Assembly (NCBI GenBank): GCA_036785325.1
Contig: JAXIVH010000016.1
Span: 1,006,617-1,070,616 of the forward strand
Length of the DNA: 64,000 bases
From: Urophycis tenuis
Taxonomy: Eukaryota > Chordata > Actinopteri > Gadiformes > Phycidae
Reading direction: 5' to 3'
Both the position numbers and the translations under genes were made by a program. Positions 51,216 to 62,619 of the stretch are shown here, piece after piece. Each line of letters starts with the position of its first letter. The first letter of the stretch is position 1. The notes under the pieces were generated by a model that was not told where the DNA came from, did no database searches, and worked only from the letters and a program-made list of their open reading frames with translations.

Positions 51216-54160
51216 ATACTACATCAAAGAGATGTGCTCAGAATTTGACCTGAACAGCCTGAAGGCCTCTCTCCAGTCCATATGACTTCCAGTTCAGGTT
51301 TCAGAACCATTAAATGCACCAGTTCAGACCCAGGGACACAAGACGGCACTGACCACATTGTACTAGAGGCCTTTGGGGACTAGAAATGGTCTTTCATCAG
51401 ATAATTATGTCTATACCACCCCCCCTCCAGACACAAACCTGGCCAACCCTAAATACCCTCTCAGTATTGATATCCGAGGGTGGGAGATCAGCTTGGATGA
51501 AAACAGGTGGAGTCTTTGTTTTGGAGGAATTTGGCTTTCCGTAGAAAAAAAAAAAAAAAAGAAAGTGTTTCAGCACAGGAACTCGACAGATTCTGAAGAT
51601 TCTGGCCAGATGAGTACGTCAGGAATGGGTTTTCATGCGAGTGCTGTCCAACACGCTTTGTGCCGGCCGCTGCAGCCGGTTGGAAAAAATGTCCACACAA
51701 GTACGCAAATGCATATGCAAATGCCGTTAAGACTGGAGAGAGCGGGGAAATGAATTCATGCTGCCTTGTTTTCCACAGAGGGTCAAAACCTGAATAGTTA
51801 CGAGCAGCGGCTGACTCACCAGGTTGTTACCCTTGCATTTATTACATTATTTAAACCCGGGCTTATTTTAACTCTGATGCTCACGTGGTTTCTGACACGA
51901 GACACGTTAAACTGCAGTGGAACGGACCCTTTTTTTTTTTTTTTGCACAGTTCGTCATTAGCAGGGTGAAGCCACCTCTTGTTCTTGTCATTTTAACATT
52001 CGGTGAGTTTTATTTATGTCTGTTGTAGCACCAGCAGGATCCATGTATATTTACTTGACTAGTTGAGTCTGGTGCACTGCCATGCCTAAATTGAACCTAT
52101 AATTAACGGTAGGAGCTACACCTGTGTTTTTCCTACTGTGAAAAGGGCCCATTGTCCATAGCAGGCTACTGTGCCAGGATGTTTCATAAACACTGCTTGG
52201 CATGATCTGCACAGTTTCTCATGCAGAACACAAAAAAGGTGAAGCCAGCCCAAGTCTCGCACGTTTAGCCCCGGGTTGCGTGAAGCGACGCAAAAAGGGT
52301 ATTGAACACCGAAAAATGGAATTCATAGTGGATCCTCTTTCGGATTGCAGCATTGAGTGTTTGGATCGGTGAATGACACATGTCCGTCAGTGAGTTCAGC
52401 GGGGATAATAGCGCCCCAGCGCCACCACGTGGTAAAGATGGGAACAACGGGATGTTTTTCCATGAAAGAAAAAAGTAATATTCCATTAGCTTCTCTACGG
52501 CCAGATTTACAAACTGATTTTGAAAAGTTACTTGGAGTATAAAGTTTTTATTTTTATATCCAGATGCAATTGTATGAAACATGTTAGAGGATAAATATTT
52601 ACAATAAAACAAATCAAAAGCTGGAAGAAAAAAAAAGCATACATACAAGAACAAAGAAAGTGATGACAGAAGGCCATCGGTCCACCCGGACAATTCCCAA
52701 AGAAGCAATGTGTGATTGTCAACCGAAGAAAGGAAACGGTCAATTCAATTGTGGACAAAATGTCCGCCTAGCGCCGAATAATTAATAGAAATGGAGAACT
52801 AAAACAGGTGAGTGGCGGCGGGGGGGGGTCTCAAAATGCTCGTGTTGAGCTATGCTGGTGTAGGACAGCATGACGTCACACCGGTGATAGAGGATACGGG
52901 CCCTCCCAGGTGGTACGGATCAACTACACACCCCCAAGTGGCCAAACGGAGTATCACCAACCCCTAGTCCACGCTACAGGACAATCCCGGCGTCGTTCAC
53001 AAATAGCAACAAAAAATATTTGAATGAGGACAAATGCTTTCAATGCAATTACGATTAACCAAGCGTGCTGCCGTGACATTCAATTGTATTTTAAGTAACA
53101 TCTAAATGAACATTTGAAACCAATTTCTTTTTTTTTTTTATTAAGCGAAGTATGGCCCCTGAGGAACATGGTTAATATGTGTGTATATTCCAATAATCTG
53201 CCCCTTACCTCCACATGATATTAAAGCCATACATACACAGCGGATGCATTTAATATGTGTGTGTGTGTGTGTGTGTATTAAAAAAAGCAGCCACAGTAAA
53301 TCAAAAGGACCCCACGCAGCCATAATGAATGAAGCTGAACCAGGGGCCCTGGTTAAGTAGTTGCGGGTTGAACGGTACAGCGAAGCGCCACACCACCAAA
53401 CGTGTCCAAAACCCAGGCTGAATCGCACTATAGCTTAATATGCCAAACAGGTCATCAAAGGTTCAAGCATCGTTCCTTCATTTCTCTCTCTCTCGCTATC
53501 TCTCTTCCTCTCTCTCTCTTGCTCTCTCTGTCCCGCACACACACACACACACACACACAGACACACACCAAAATGGAAAATGGAAACAAAGCACATTTCA
53601 CAGTAGCATGGAGTGGGGTTTTTGTTGTCATTTTGTTAAATACATTTATGGTAAAGGACACGTGGCTTCTGTAATTTAGGACACATTTTTCTTGCTGGTG
53701 AGCAGTCACAGGAAGAAGACAAGAAAAAAAAAAAAAAAAAAAAAGAAAGTTAAGAAAACTAAAACGGTTCCACTTTGGACGGCCCAACCGTCCCCATCAT
53801 TCCACTACACGAGCCAACAGTAAATGTCATCTATGCAGGGGCTTTTATTGTAACATAACGAAGCACACATAAAAGGGTCACATTTCACAATCAAGTGTTC
53901 CATTCCGGCCGGACCTCGGCGGCGCCCTCCACCAGGAAACGAACCCCGTGACCCCTCAAACCAGAGGTACTGCGCTTCCACGGAGGATCCCCTGCCCTTC
54001 CTTGGTTACAATAGAAGATAAATACTATGCTGAAATCATACCTCCTTTGAACAACACCATACAAAACTGTACCCTCTCTCCGCTTACACCTGTAAGCAGT
54101 CAATTCTTTCCAAAAAAAAAAAAAATAATACAAGGGAAACGCAAAAGAGGAAAAATTCAC
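51216..54160. other. convergent n4bp3-rmnd5b spacer
   Basis: AT-rich with homopolymers and a CT/CA compound repeat at 53489-53570. Minus-strand AATAAA signals also occur at about 53843 and 52551, so the rmnd5b 3'UTR may extend into this region. No coding exon seen. Confidence 0.5.
53489..53570. repeat. CT-rich then (CA)n tract
   Basis: TCTCTC stretches passing into a CA array. Confidence 0.85.
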
Positions 54161-54176
54161 CCATAAGCCAACTCAG

Positions 54177-54182
54177 TTTATT
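54177..54182 (-). terminator. rmnd5b: candidate rmnd5b poly(A) signal
   Basis: TTTATT on the plus strand (AATAAA on minus), about 515 bases after the rmnd5b stop codon. Confidence 0.5.
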
Positions 54183-54369
54183 AAACCAAGAGAGAGAGAG
54201 GGAAGAAAATAAAACTCTTACATACTTTTAAAAATAAAGAAACAAAAAAACTAGGTTTGCAGGCATTTACAAATGAATTTTCAATGAATGATCCTTTAGT
54301 TATTCTCCGCGGTGTGCCCTCCCACGAGGCCCAGACTCAGCCTACACCCACAGATTTCTCTAGCACGGC

Positions 54370-54391
54370 GGGGTGGGGGGGGGGGGGGGGG
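54370..54391. repeat. poly-G tract in rmnd5b 3'UTR
   Basis: G run (C on the transcript strand). A second run lies at 54486-54497 and others at about 54765-54785, making this 3'UTR unusually rich in G/C homopolymers. Confidence 0.85.
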
Positions 54392-54696
54392 CTGCGGAGG
54401 GTCTGACCTCCCCTCAGCTCTCTGTACAAGTTGTTGTGAAGCCAATGTGTGGTGGTGCGATTGGGGCGGGTCCGAAAATGGACATGGGGGGGGGGGGCGT
54501 TGCCCACAAGCCAAACCTGTCCAGGGAGGTGGGGGGGTTGTACTGGGACACAGCCCTGATGTGTGTCGTAACACGCCTCAAGGCTGCCGGGGGGGGCAAC
54601 GAGAAGCGGGGGTGGTGGAGCGGAGCAGAAGGTCCTGGAGAGCCCCAGGGGAAGGGAGCTTCGTTCTTACTTGTGACAAAAGAGTCAGCGGCGGCA

Positions 54697-57497
54697 TCAA
54701 AAGTAGATCTGCTTGGCGTCCGAGGGGTTCTGCTCCATGGGGCAGTAGGGGCACTTCAATCTGGAGGGGGGGGGGGCAGGGGGGGGGAGGCAGGTGAGAT
54801 GGTTCGGTTCACCGTGGTGGCTTTCGGCTCACCCGAGTCAAAAAAAAAACGTGTGGTGCGAATGACAATAACAAATAACAAACGCGTTAGGCCATCCTTA
54901 TAAATATTTCTGTTTGCAGTAACAACCAAAAAAAAAAAGGGCCGGTAGGTCTATATTGTTTTTTCCAAAACTCAAAGTAAAAAAAACGATTTTGGTCATG
55001 GTGGATACGTCCGTATGAATTTAAACAAATTTGCATATCGGGACGTCACTGACTGGATCTCAAACCCGTAAAAGTTTAGTGGTCTCCTCGACATCAGTCG
55101 ACACGGTCACTGTAAGACTCGAGGGGAGAAGGGAAGGGTAAAGATCTGGGCACAGTTCTTCCAGAACTTCGTGTCACGTTATAGCGGTGTTGAGATATTT
55201 CAATGCATTTTTTTATGTATTGCTGCGGTGCCTGAACCCGTATAACTTTGAATGGTGACCACAAACATTTTCTTTACTGCAGCCGCAGCCATCATAACAG
55301 ACAAGCGTGAACCATTGATGAAATGAAGCGAATATAAAAGAAAGAACGTAGCCTATGTGTGTATGTAGGCAATTTATATTTGCGATACTTACTGAAATAC
55401 AATTAATAGGGTTTTATTGTATTTGCATTTGTTGTCTTAAGAGTTAAAAAAAAACGGTGGGTCTTAACACAAATTTACAAAAGTCGGTCAGACTAAAAGG
55501 GAAAAAAAAAAATATTTGGGTCGGTCCTAAATTGACTGGGTCGGTCGGGTTACGACAAACCCAAACATTTTTACGGATGGCCTTATAGCGTTATGACATG
55601 TTTGCTTCGAACCGCTCCAACTTACTTCCCAGCGTTGGTGAGTTTGTTGAGGGCATCCCTGGAGATGACGTGGCCACATATAAGCTTCATGGGCGGGTTG
55701 CTCTCGGACGTCTGCTGGCGGAGGATGGGGCACGCGAACACAGAGTGGTACCAGCACTTCTTGCCCAGGTCGATTTCAATCTGCGGCAAAGGAGATTGTG
55801 AGGGGAGGTGCCAGGTCGGGTCTTTTGAGATGGATCGCGTGCACGTGAGGTGGACATGCTGCCTGATTGGGACACATTGTGATACTGATTGTGTTTTAGT
55901 CAGAACCATGTTCTGCTTTAAATAGGGCGCAAAGCAAAACACATGTTTATACGTACATGACCATATGGAGGACTTACGACCACATTGTTAAATGTAACAC
56001 AACAGAGACAACCAGGCAAGGTTTATAACATACAGCAAACAGGCTAAAGGCAAGGCACTTACAGGCAGCTCGTCCTTGTGTGTCCACACGCCACTGCACT
56101 GTCTCTGCTCGATCACCTGCTTGATGTTCATCAGCACCGGCAGGGCCATGCATCCCGACGCAAAGCTAGAACGCACACGTTCACACATAAGTTGTGAGAT
56201 AGTTGTGAGATCGCGACACAAATAGAGATGTCATCCCTGTCCAAAACAGGCGGGGGGGGGGGGGGGGGGGCAAGTGTTGGCAAGACCAAGACCACCAATG
56301 GGGAGTGGGAGGGCTACACTCCATCTAGACTGACTCACGATGGGTCTTAGCTGTGCTAGAACGTCAGCAAATGTGAAAACCCATCGCCGTGCTGGGCCTT
56401 CTTTTCTTACAATTCCTACACCTTGCACTTCTATTATTAAACATGATTCACTGCATTACCCAAAGCAATGCAAGCTGGTACACCACACATGGCTGTGGTA
56501 CAAACTTGAATGCGTTTTGCATTTCGAGTGAGGATCTCTAGCAGGCAACCTACTAGAGCCCTCTGTGGAAACAATTGTTTTTTTTTTCATGTAGATACAA
56601 TAGAATTGTAGAATCTGGATGGTTCTCATGTATGAACAGGGCCATAGTGAACAAGGCTCACTATGGCCCTGTTGACGCAATGAGAACCATGTACATAACA
56701 TCTATCTGCATAACCAGCTGCATAACATCCATCCTCTTAAATTAAAAAAAAAAAAACAACAACCTCATACTGTTATATGTTGTGTGACTTTAATCGCTCT
56801 TTGTAACTTGGCACTTAGCCAGAGATGTTGTATACTAGCAATGGTTAACGTAGCAATTGAAATGCTTGAAACTTGTTCTAGTGACTTTCTTACTGTATTA
56901 GCAGCAATGAAATGTTTCACCGTCTTATGACAAATGTACTCTTTGTAAGTCGCTTTGGATAAAAGCGTCCGCTAAATGCCCTAAATGTAAACGTAAATAC
57001 AATTGAAATTCAAAAAAAGGGTTTGTCTCAGAAATCGTTTTCCAACACCTGGATTGAAATTCAACCTAGACACGTCTCACGCGTGACCGAGTGAGCCCTG
57101 GGGGTGACCGAGCGAGCCCTGGGGGTGAACGAGTGAGCCCTGGGGGTGACCGAGCGAGCCCTGGGGGTGACCGAGTGAGCCCTGGGGGCCCTGGGCGCCC
57201 TACCTCACACTGAGGGGGGACTCCACGGAGAGGCCCAGCAGCGCGCAGGCGTCCCGGGTGAAGATGTTGCAGATCTCCGCCCACTGGTTGGTCTCCAGCA
57301 GGGTGCGGTAGGGGGAGTTCTCGATGCCGTGGCGCAGGTACACCAGGCTGCCCATCAGGATCTGGATGTCTGCGGTGACAACAAGACAACAACATGCACC
57401 GACACACACACAAAGGGAGGGCGCTGGTGATTAGCCCCAAGAGCAGGAGCACTGCTGTATTCAGTGGAGACATGGTGGGCAGTACGGGAGAGAAGTT

Positions 57498-57552
<55 letters not shown>

Positions 57553-58953
57553 ATGTGTGCGTGCATGCGTGCCTGCGCGTGTGTGCGTGTTGGACTCCAT
57601 GCGCGGTCACCTCCTGGTCCTAGATGTCAGAGCGACCTAGCCAGTCCGTTAGGGTGGGCATTCAGTGTCGTCCGGGGTCCAAACTCACCTCTCTGGTGCT
57701 GGGAGGCAAAGGGCTGGAAGTGCCTGGCGTACTGCAGGGCCTCCAGCTGGTTGCCGATGCCCCCGTTGAGCAGGCTGATGAAGTACAGGCGGTGCAACTT
57801 GAACTCCAGGCTGCTGTTCAAGTCCAGGAGGCGCTGGCGATTTGTCACCGCCCACCTAGGAAAGACGCCACATGGGGCAGAGAGGCATTGGAACCGGGCC
57901 ATCGGTGTCATGGTTGTTCACACATTGTGCAAGACTGTGCAAGGTCTCCATGAAGATGCATTGAAGAGCACATGGTGTGGACGAGTATAATATCAAAACT
58001 CGAAAGCTAAAGTCAAATTTTCACAAATGTTGGAATGTGATGTCATTTTTCCGTCCCCCCCACACACACACACAGAAGAAAATAGCATACTCCAGTGCTG
58101 GTCTGAGGTCCTGCATTCTCAGGGCCTCCAGAATCCGGTTAAGCTCCAAGAAGGGCTGCTTCATACTCATATCTATGACTACTCCAGACTCCTACAGCAC
58201 AGGATACACAAAGGTGCAGAATAACAAACCAACATCCCAACCGACGAGTATTCTCCTGACGAAAGGTGAAACGATTAAAGCCATCGGACGCACCTGGCAG
58301 AGATCCTCTGCTACGTTGAGCATCCCTTGCCTGTATAGATGCTCCACGATGGTCTCACTGAGGTACTTCTGTCTCTCGGGAGAGTCCCACACCGTCTCCG
58401 CCACCACGGCACTTACCTCTGCGTCAAAGTTCTGAAGGATAAAAAAGGTGAACACACAAAATGGAAAATGGCCACAAACTTTTTGGTGTTCCGCAAGGGG
58501 GTCAAATGTTGGAAAGAGGCGAGTTGTGGTCCTTACCCTGTCGATCGCCTTCCCTACTTTGGAGACGCTGCCGTGGATGTCCTTATGCCGGGATGCGAGC
58601 ATTTGCACTGTTTCTTTGATATTCTTACAACACTGTGCCATCGTTTGAGACAATACCGATAAGTCTGAATCTTGTACCCCTAAAAGAAAATGAAAAAAAC
58701 GGGGGTGGTTTGTCATGCAGTTAGCAAAAAAGTAACACATGTCATATGCAAGTCACCAAAACAAAGCACAACACACTTTAAACCTCAACCAACTTCCACA
58801 GACATTGCACTCACCGAACGCAACGAGCTGTCCCCGTATCTCGCAGACACTCCGCAGGAGCTCGTCCAGCCTTTCCTCCGACTGGTGGCCATACATGACA
58901 AAGCGATGGAGAACCTTCTCCAGCTCACGCTCCACACAGGCACACTGCTCCAT
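54697..58953 (-). CDS. rmnd5b: RMND5B, RING subunit of the GID/CTLH E3 ubiquitin ligase (9 exons)
   Basis: Catalytic RING subunit of the CTLH (yeast GID) E3 complex, partner of MAEA; cytosol/nucleus. Exons in transcript order: 58815-58953, 58537-58679, 58294-58431, 58091-58191, 57689-57855, 57204-57369, 56063-56165, 55626-55780, 54697-54760; phases agree, 391 codons (human 393). The start MEQCACVERELEKVL is RMND5B-type (RMND5A begins MDQC). LisH: ETIVEHLYRQGMLNVAEDL (~120). CTLH: PFLELNRILEALRMQDLRPA, continuing WAVTNRQRLLDLNSSLEF (~155-210). CRA region: DIQILMGSLVYLRHG. C-terminal GID-type RING: CWYHSVFACPILRQQ, LICGHVISRDALNKL, LKCPYCPMEQ. RING cysteines and the histidine are present, so it appears active. 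It converges with n4bp3 and diverges from the gene at 62.6 kb. Confidence 0.95.
56252..56270. repeat. poly-G tract
   Basis: About 19 G in rmnd5b intron 6. Confidence 0.9.
56619..56690. repeat. inverted-repeat hairpin
   Basis: Outer arms ATGGTTCTCAT / ATGAGAACCAT and inner arms ACAGGGCCATAGTGA / TCACTATGGCCCTGT are all perfect reverse complements, with a 7-nt loop. It lies about 12 bp before the LINE copy in rmnd5b intron 6. Confidence 0.88.
56702..56999 (+). mobile_element. LINE 3' end, L2/CR1-like (copy 2)
   Basis: Close match to 6125-6402, from CATAACATCCATCC through GAAACTTGTTCTAGTGACTT to the tail GTAAGTCGCTTTGG...AAAGCGTCCGCTAAATG. An A-run insertion occurs near 56742. There is no coding part. 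Intronic in rmnd5b. Confidence 0.85.
57083..57189. repeat. 22-bp minisatellite at rmnd5b splice donor
   Basis: About five tandem copies of GTGACCGAGTGAGCCCTGGG plus GG. The array ends 14 bases from the donor GT of exon 57204-57369 (on the minus strand the array is the first intron sequence). Confidence 0.92.
57497..57552. repeat. (GT)n microsatellite
   Basis: GT array in rmnd5b intron 5. Confidence 0.92.
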
Positions 58954-58994
58954 CCTCTCAGACTGGGACACGCATACACCCAAAACCTGCTGCC
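58954..58994 (-). other. rmnd5b: rmnd5b 5'UTR in start-codon exon
   Basis: The acceptor ctgtagacctag (minus strand) ends at 58995. About 41 untranslated bases precede the ATG. Confidence 0.65.
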
Positions 58995-59851
58995 CTAGGT
59001 CTACAGAGACAACACAGTGAATCTCAAGAAGACGGGAGTGGGGCTCTTATTCTTATGACACATCAAATATTATCATTATTATGCCTGATTTAATCATGAT
59101 TATTAATTGCAAAATAACATGTATTTGGTAGGGTGACATCCGACTACTCTTTTAGAGCAGTTCTTTGTCCTTGGAAAAATCGAACTTGTCAAACAACATA
59201 CACGACCAAACTTGCAAAGAGTCCAAAAGTTTGCAGTAGATCCTATTCGCCCCCTTAGGCCTCAGCCTGGTTACAAGCCACACACTTCCCAACCAGGCTA
59301 CATATAAGGCCAGCACCCCATTCTCTGATGTCAAACTACAACGTAGAGGGTCGCATAAAACACGTTCAAATGATCAACTCAAGATATACAAAATACAATC
59401 GAAGTAGTCTCCGCGTCAGCGACAAACACGACTACTGACAACCAACCCTTACCCAGACCATTCCCCCGCTAGCAGCAGTAGCTTGACTTCGGTCGCACAA
59501 ACTACATCCAACGACACGTTTGTGCACTGCAACCGTGCTAGTCAGTGGGTCAGTTCATTTTAAATGCCCACATTTTAACGAAGACAAAGAAATCCTTTAA
59601 GTAAACGGTCGTGCGGCTAACGTAAACAAACGGGCTTTAGTGTCGCTGGCTCCCACAAAGCTTGACATCATCGTTATCCTCCTCCAGGGTGAACACTGAA
59701 TGTTACCCGGCTGCTGTGTGACAAGGCCTGGATCTATCTAGGGTACAATGACAACCCTTACGGATGTCACGTTTTAGATTTTACCCACGTTGGGAATAGA
59801 CGTCGATATTTAGTGCAATCCCAGGACAAAGACGTTTAAACAAACACGTAC

Positions 59852-59948
59852 CTATTTTGATAGCTTGTTAGCAAGCCTTAGCGTTAGCCACTTGCTTGTT
59901 ATGACAACAATTTACCACCAGTCGCTATTGGGGCGGGACTTCCGGTGT
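59852..59948 (-). promoter_or_regulatory. rmnd5b: rmnd5b promoter and non-coding exon 1
   Basis: A minus-strand donor AATAG|gtacgtg defines an exon end at 59852. Just upstream lies a TATA-less housekeeping-type promoter: GGGCGGG (59931-59937), an ETS site (ACTTCCGG, CCGGAAGT on minus, 59938-59945) and an inverted CCAAT (ATTGG, 59927-59931). Transcription probably begins at about 59900-59930. Confidence 0.65.
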
Positions 59949-60922
59949 CGTGCCTACTAGATTTCAGAGTAAGGGTAGCTGAGAGTATGCGAGTTTCTAT
60001 TTTGACAACATGTACTATGTGCATTTTAGAAACTAACGTCTCTTTGTATACATCTGGCTTGATATGAAGTTAAGAGAAGAGTATTGGCGAGTTAGTACAT
60101 CTAGTTGTAATGCTTCTCTGCCTGTCTGCGGTCCAGCAAACATGTACAAACATGTACTTGAGTCCAGCATGTATAGAGAGAAATTGAATAGTCTTGTAGC
60201 GTTTTTTCCATGATTTGGGCCTTTCTGGTCAGTATGCATTATTAAGCAATGGCAAGAAAATTGCAATGTTCCAATGCATACTACAATCCCTATCATACAA
60301 ACCACTATTAATGACAATATTTCAAGATTCACCACAATGGTAAAACTGTGCAGATTTGGTCAATTGTTTCACAAACAATTGACATGACGTGATTTTATCA
60401 AGTGAGTCATTGCATGGATATACTTAGTGTCATCAGAACTTTGGCTGAAAGAAATGTTGACCATGCAAGAACAACATGAAACCTTTCCTGCAAAAGGGGA
60501 AAGTTCAATTTTCATTGTTCGGCATAAATGCAGCCAGCTTTGAAATACCCTATCTTGAGACCTCACGCTTCCAAAGCTAGCACCACACCCCGAATCTGTC
60601 TGGCTGATAAAAGTTGATAAAAAAAAAAAACGAAGATCATAATAAATATATTGACGAAGCTGATATACAAGAATGCACCACATATAGTCGTTATGTTTGC
60701 ACCTTGTTTGTGGCTATTGCTATGAAACAGAAAGCCAGATCACACTGTCCTGGAGTTCAAGTGTATTGGGATGGAAAGATGATGTGCTGTGTTGCAGACA
60801 GAATGGCTCGGCCTTGTGTCACTAATCTATCAGTAATCCAGACAAAAGCCCCCCCATTACAGAGGTGCTTATCATTCCTACTCCCTGAATCCTCCAGCAC
60901 TGCGCCACATGTGTTATCAAAT

Positions 60923-60926
<4 letters not shown>

Positions 60927-60969
<43 letters not shown>
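60927..60969. repeat. (CA)n microsatellite
   Basis: CA array. Confidence 0.92.
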
Positions 60970-60972
<3 letters not shown>

Positions 60973-61569
60973 GTGTAAGCGCACCATCCTCACATACATA
61001 AAATAATTCTGCCCTCTCACACCCACAGTACAGTGACAGAACTCTATTTCTGACCGCTGACATCTTGTGTATTTATATTGTAGGACATTTTGCTGTTGGT
61101 AGTTTTAAAACGACTATGGCAATACCACATATGTCATTATATTCACACACATTCTATGCCGCACAACATACACCAGGGCTCACACACTGTGGAATTTATC
61201 TTCCATTGTCCCTCCATCTTCAATACAATCCGAATACACACACACACAATAAATACATTTCACTTTTGGGATACTTGGACCCTCTGCTGAGTTATGAAAG
61301 ATTTCTGAGCTGTGTTCGGTCAAAACTGGGTGGTCTGCCAATACGAGAGTGTGTCTAGTGTTGATCCTCCTCTCCTCACACAAACACGCACAGACACACA
61401 CACCTAATGTACACCCAGATGACAATAATGCATAACCGCTTAAGGCTCTGTCATGTGGTTGAAGTGTGAGTGGCTGTGCTTGGCCATATCTCTACACCTT
61501 ACAGTCTGCACATATGTGTTCCCAGGCAGGAGGCTAAACCTCTGACTATCTGGCCCTGATAGTGTGGCT

Positions 61570-62073
61570 CTATATATAGCGGGGGTCCTGCCACTGAACT
61601 GGGTCTTAGTGTCAGATTCCAAGGGCCTGATTCCAACCCGGCTGGATCAGCACCTGCTGCTAACTATAAACCTCACCCAGCAGCGCTCAGACAGGGTAAC
61701 CAATGCCAAAACCTATTCGCAACCTAGAGAGGAGAACCAGGTTAGAAACCGTAAGCCCTTCCCCGGGGCTCGCTTGGATGGGAGGGGCAGACTGGAGGGA
61801 CAGAGAGAGGGGAAAAAGTCAGAGGAAAGAGTATGAGTGAGAATCCCCCTCTCTGCTTCTTCTAATGTCACGGTGAACACCCTTTTAGATGTGTGAAGTC
61901 CATGTCCCACAGCCGGGGCCTGGGACAGTTTCAATCTGTTCTGCAGATACAGGTCCCTAGTAAGAAGTTAGGACTGGGTTGCTGCTGTGGATTTAAGATA
62001 CAGTTGATTGGATGAAGGGGCGGCATTTGCAACACTGAAATTCAACACTTGGCTGACCCGTTTTGGGCTGAAG
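61570..62073 (+). promoter_or_regulatory. candidate TATA/MEF2 promoter and 5' non-coding exon of right-edge gene
   Basis: CTATATATAG at about 61570-61579 fits a TATA box and also the MEF2 consensus CTA(A/T)4TAG. A strong donor GCTGAAG|gtaagcg lies at 62073, and the matching acceptor gttaccccag ends at 62540, 80 bases before the ATG. Use of these sites is inferred from sequence only. Confidence 0.4.
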
Positions 62074-62619
62074 GTAAGCGAGCAAACATTCTCTCTTTCT
62101 TTTTCATTTAGGCTCATAAGACATAAGTTGTGCTCTCTATTTTGGAGCAGTAGGTGATGGGTATGTACAAGGCACAATTTATTTCAATAAAATGTCTTGC
62201 TATATCATCTCCGTCATTTTTTATGAGCACCACAAACATGCTCATTCGCCGTGCTTGTTTCATAAATGTAACTTTTATATATTTTGTTTGGATTATTGAA
62301 GTTGACGAATGCCAGATGAACACGATTACTTTTATGGCAAATAAAAAAGTAAGTGTAACATCCAAACAATGATATTACATTTATCAATTTTTACAATTGG
62401 AATACATTACATTTACATTTACATTTTTTTAGATTAAGATTAAGCTGCTTTAAAGATATTAATCATGATATATGCTTGCCTATCTGAGCAAAATAGTAGA
62501 ATTATCTTCATGTGACTATTTAACTTTGTCGTTACCCCAGTCCAGGTAGACAGTTTAGAGAACGCCAGGGAAAAAGATTGGCCTGGCCACTGTGAAGACC
62601 TGGAGCCTGTGGTCTAGCG

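Larger units (their letters stand above)
59949..62540. other. rmnd5b / right-edge gene divergent spacer
   Basis: No coding exon. It contains a CA array at 60927-60969 and a candidate promoter plus non-coding exon for the right-edge gene at 61.57-62.07 kb. Confidence 0.5.

Noticed and set aside
52265..52708. 147-codon minus-strand frame between n4bp3 and rmnd5b
   Set aside because: Lies in AT-rich sequence possibly within a long rmnd5b 3'UTR; no domain or splice context.
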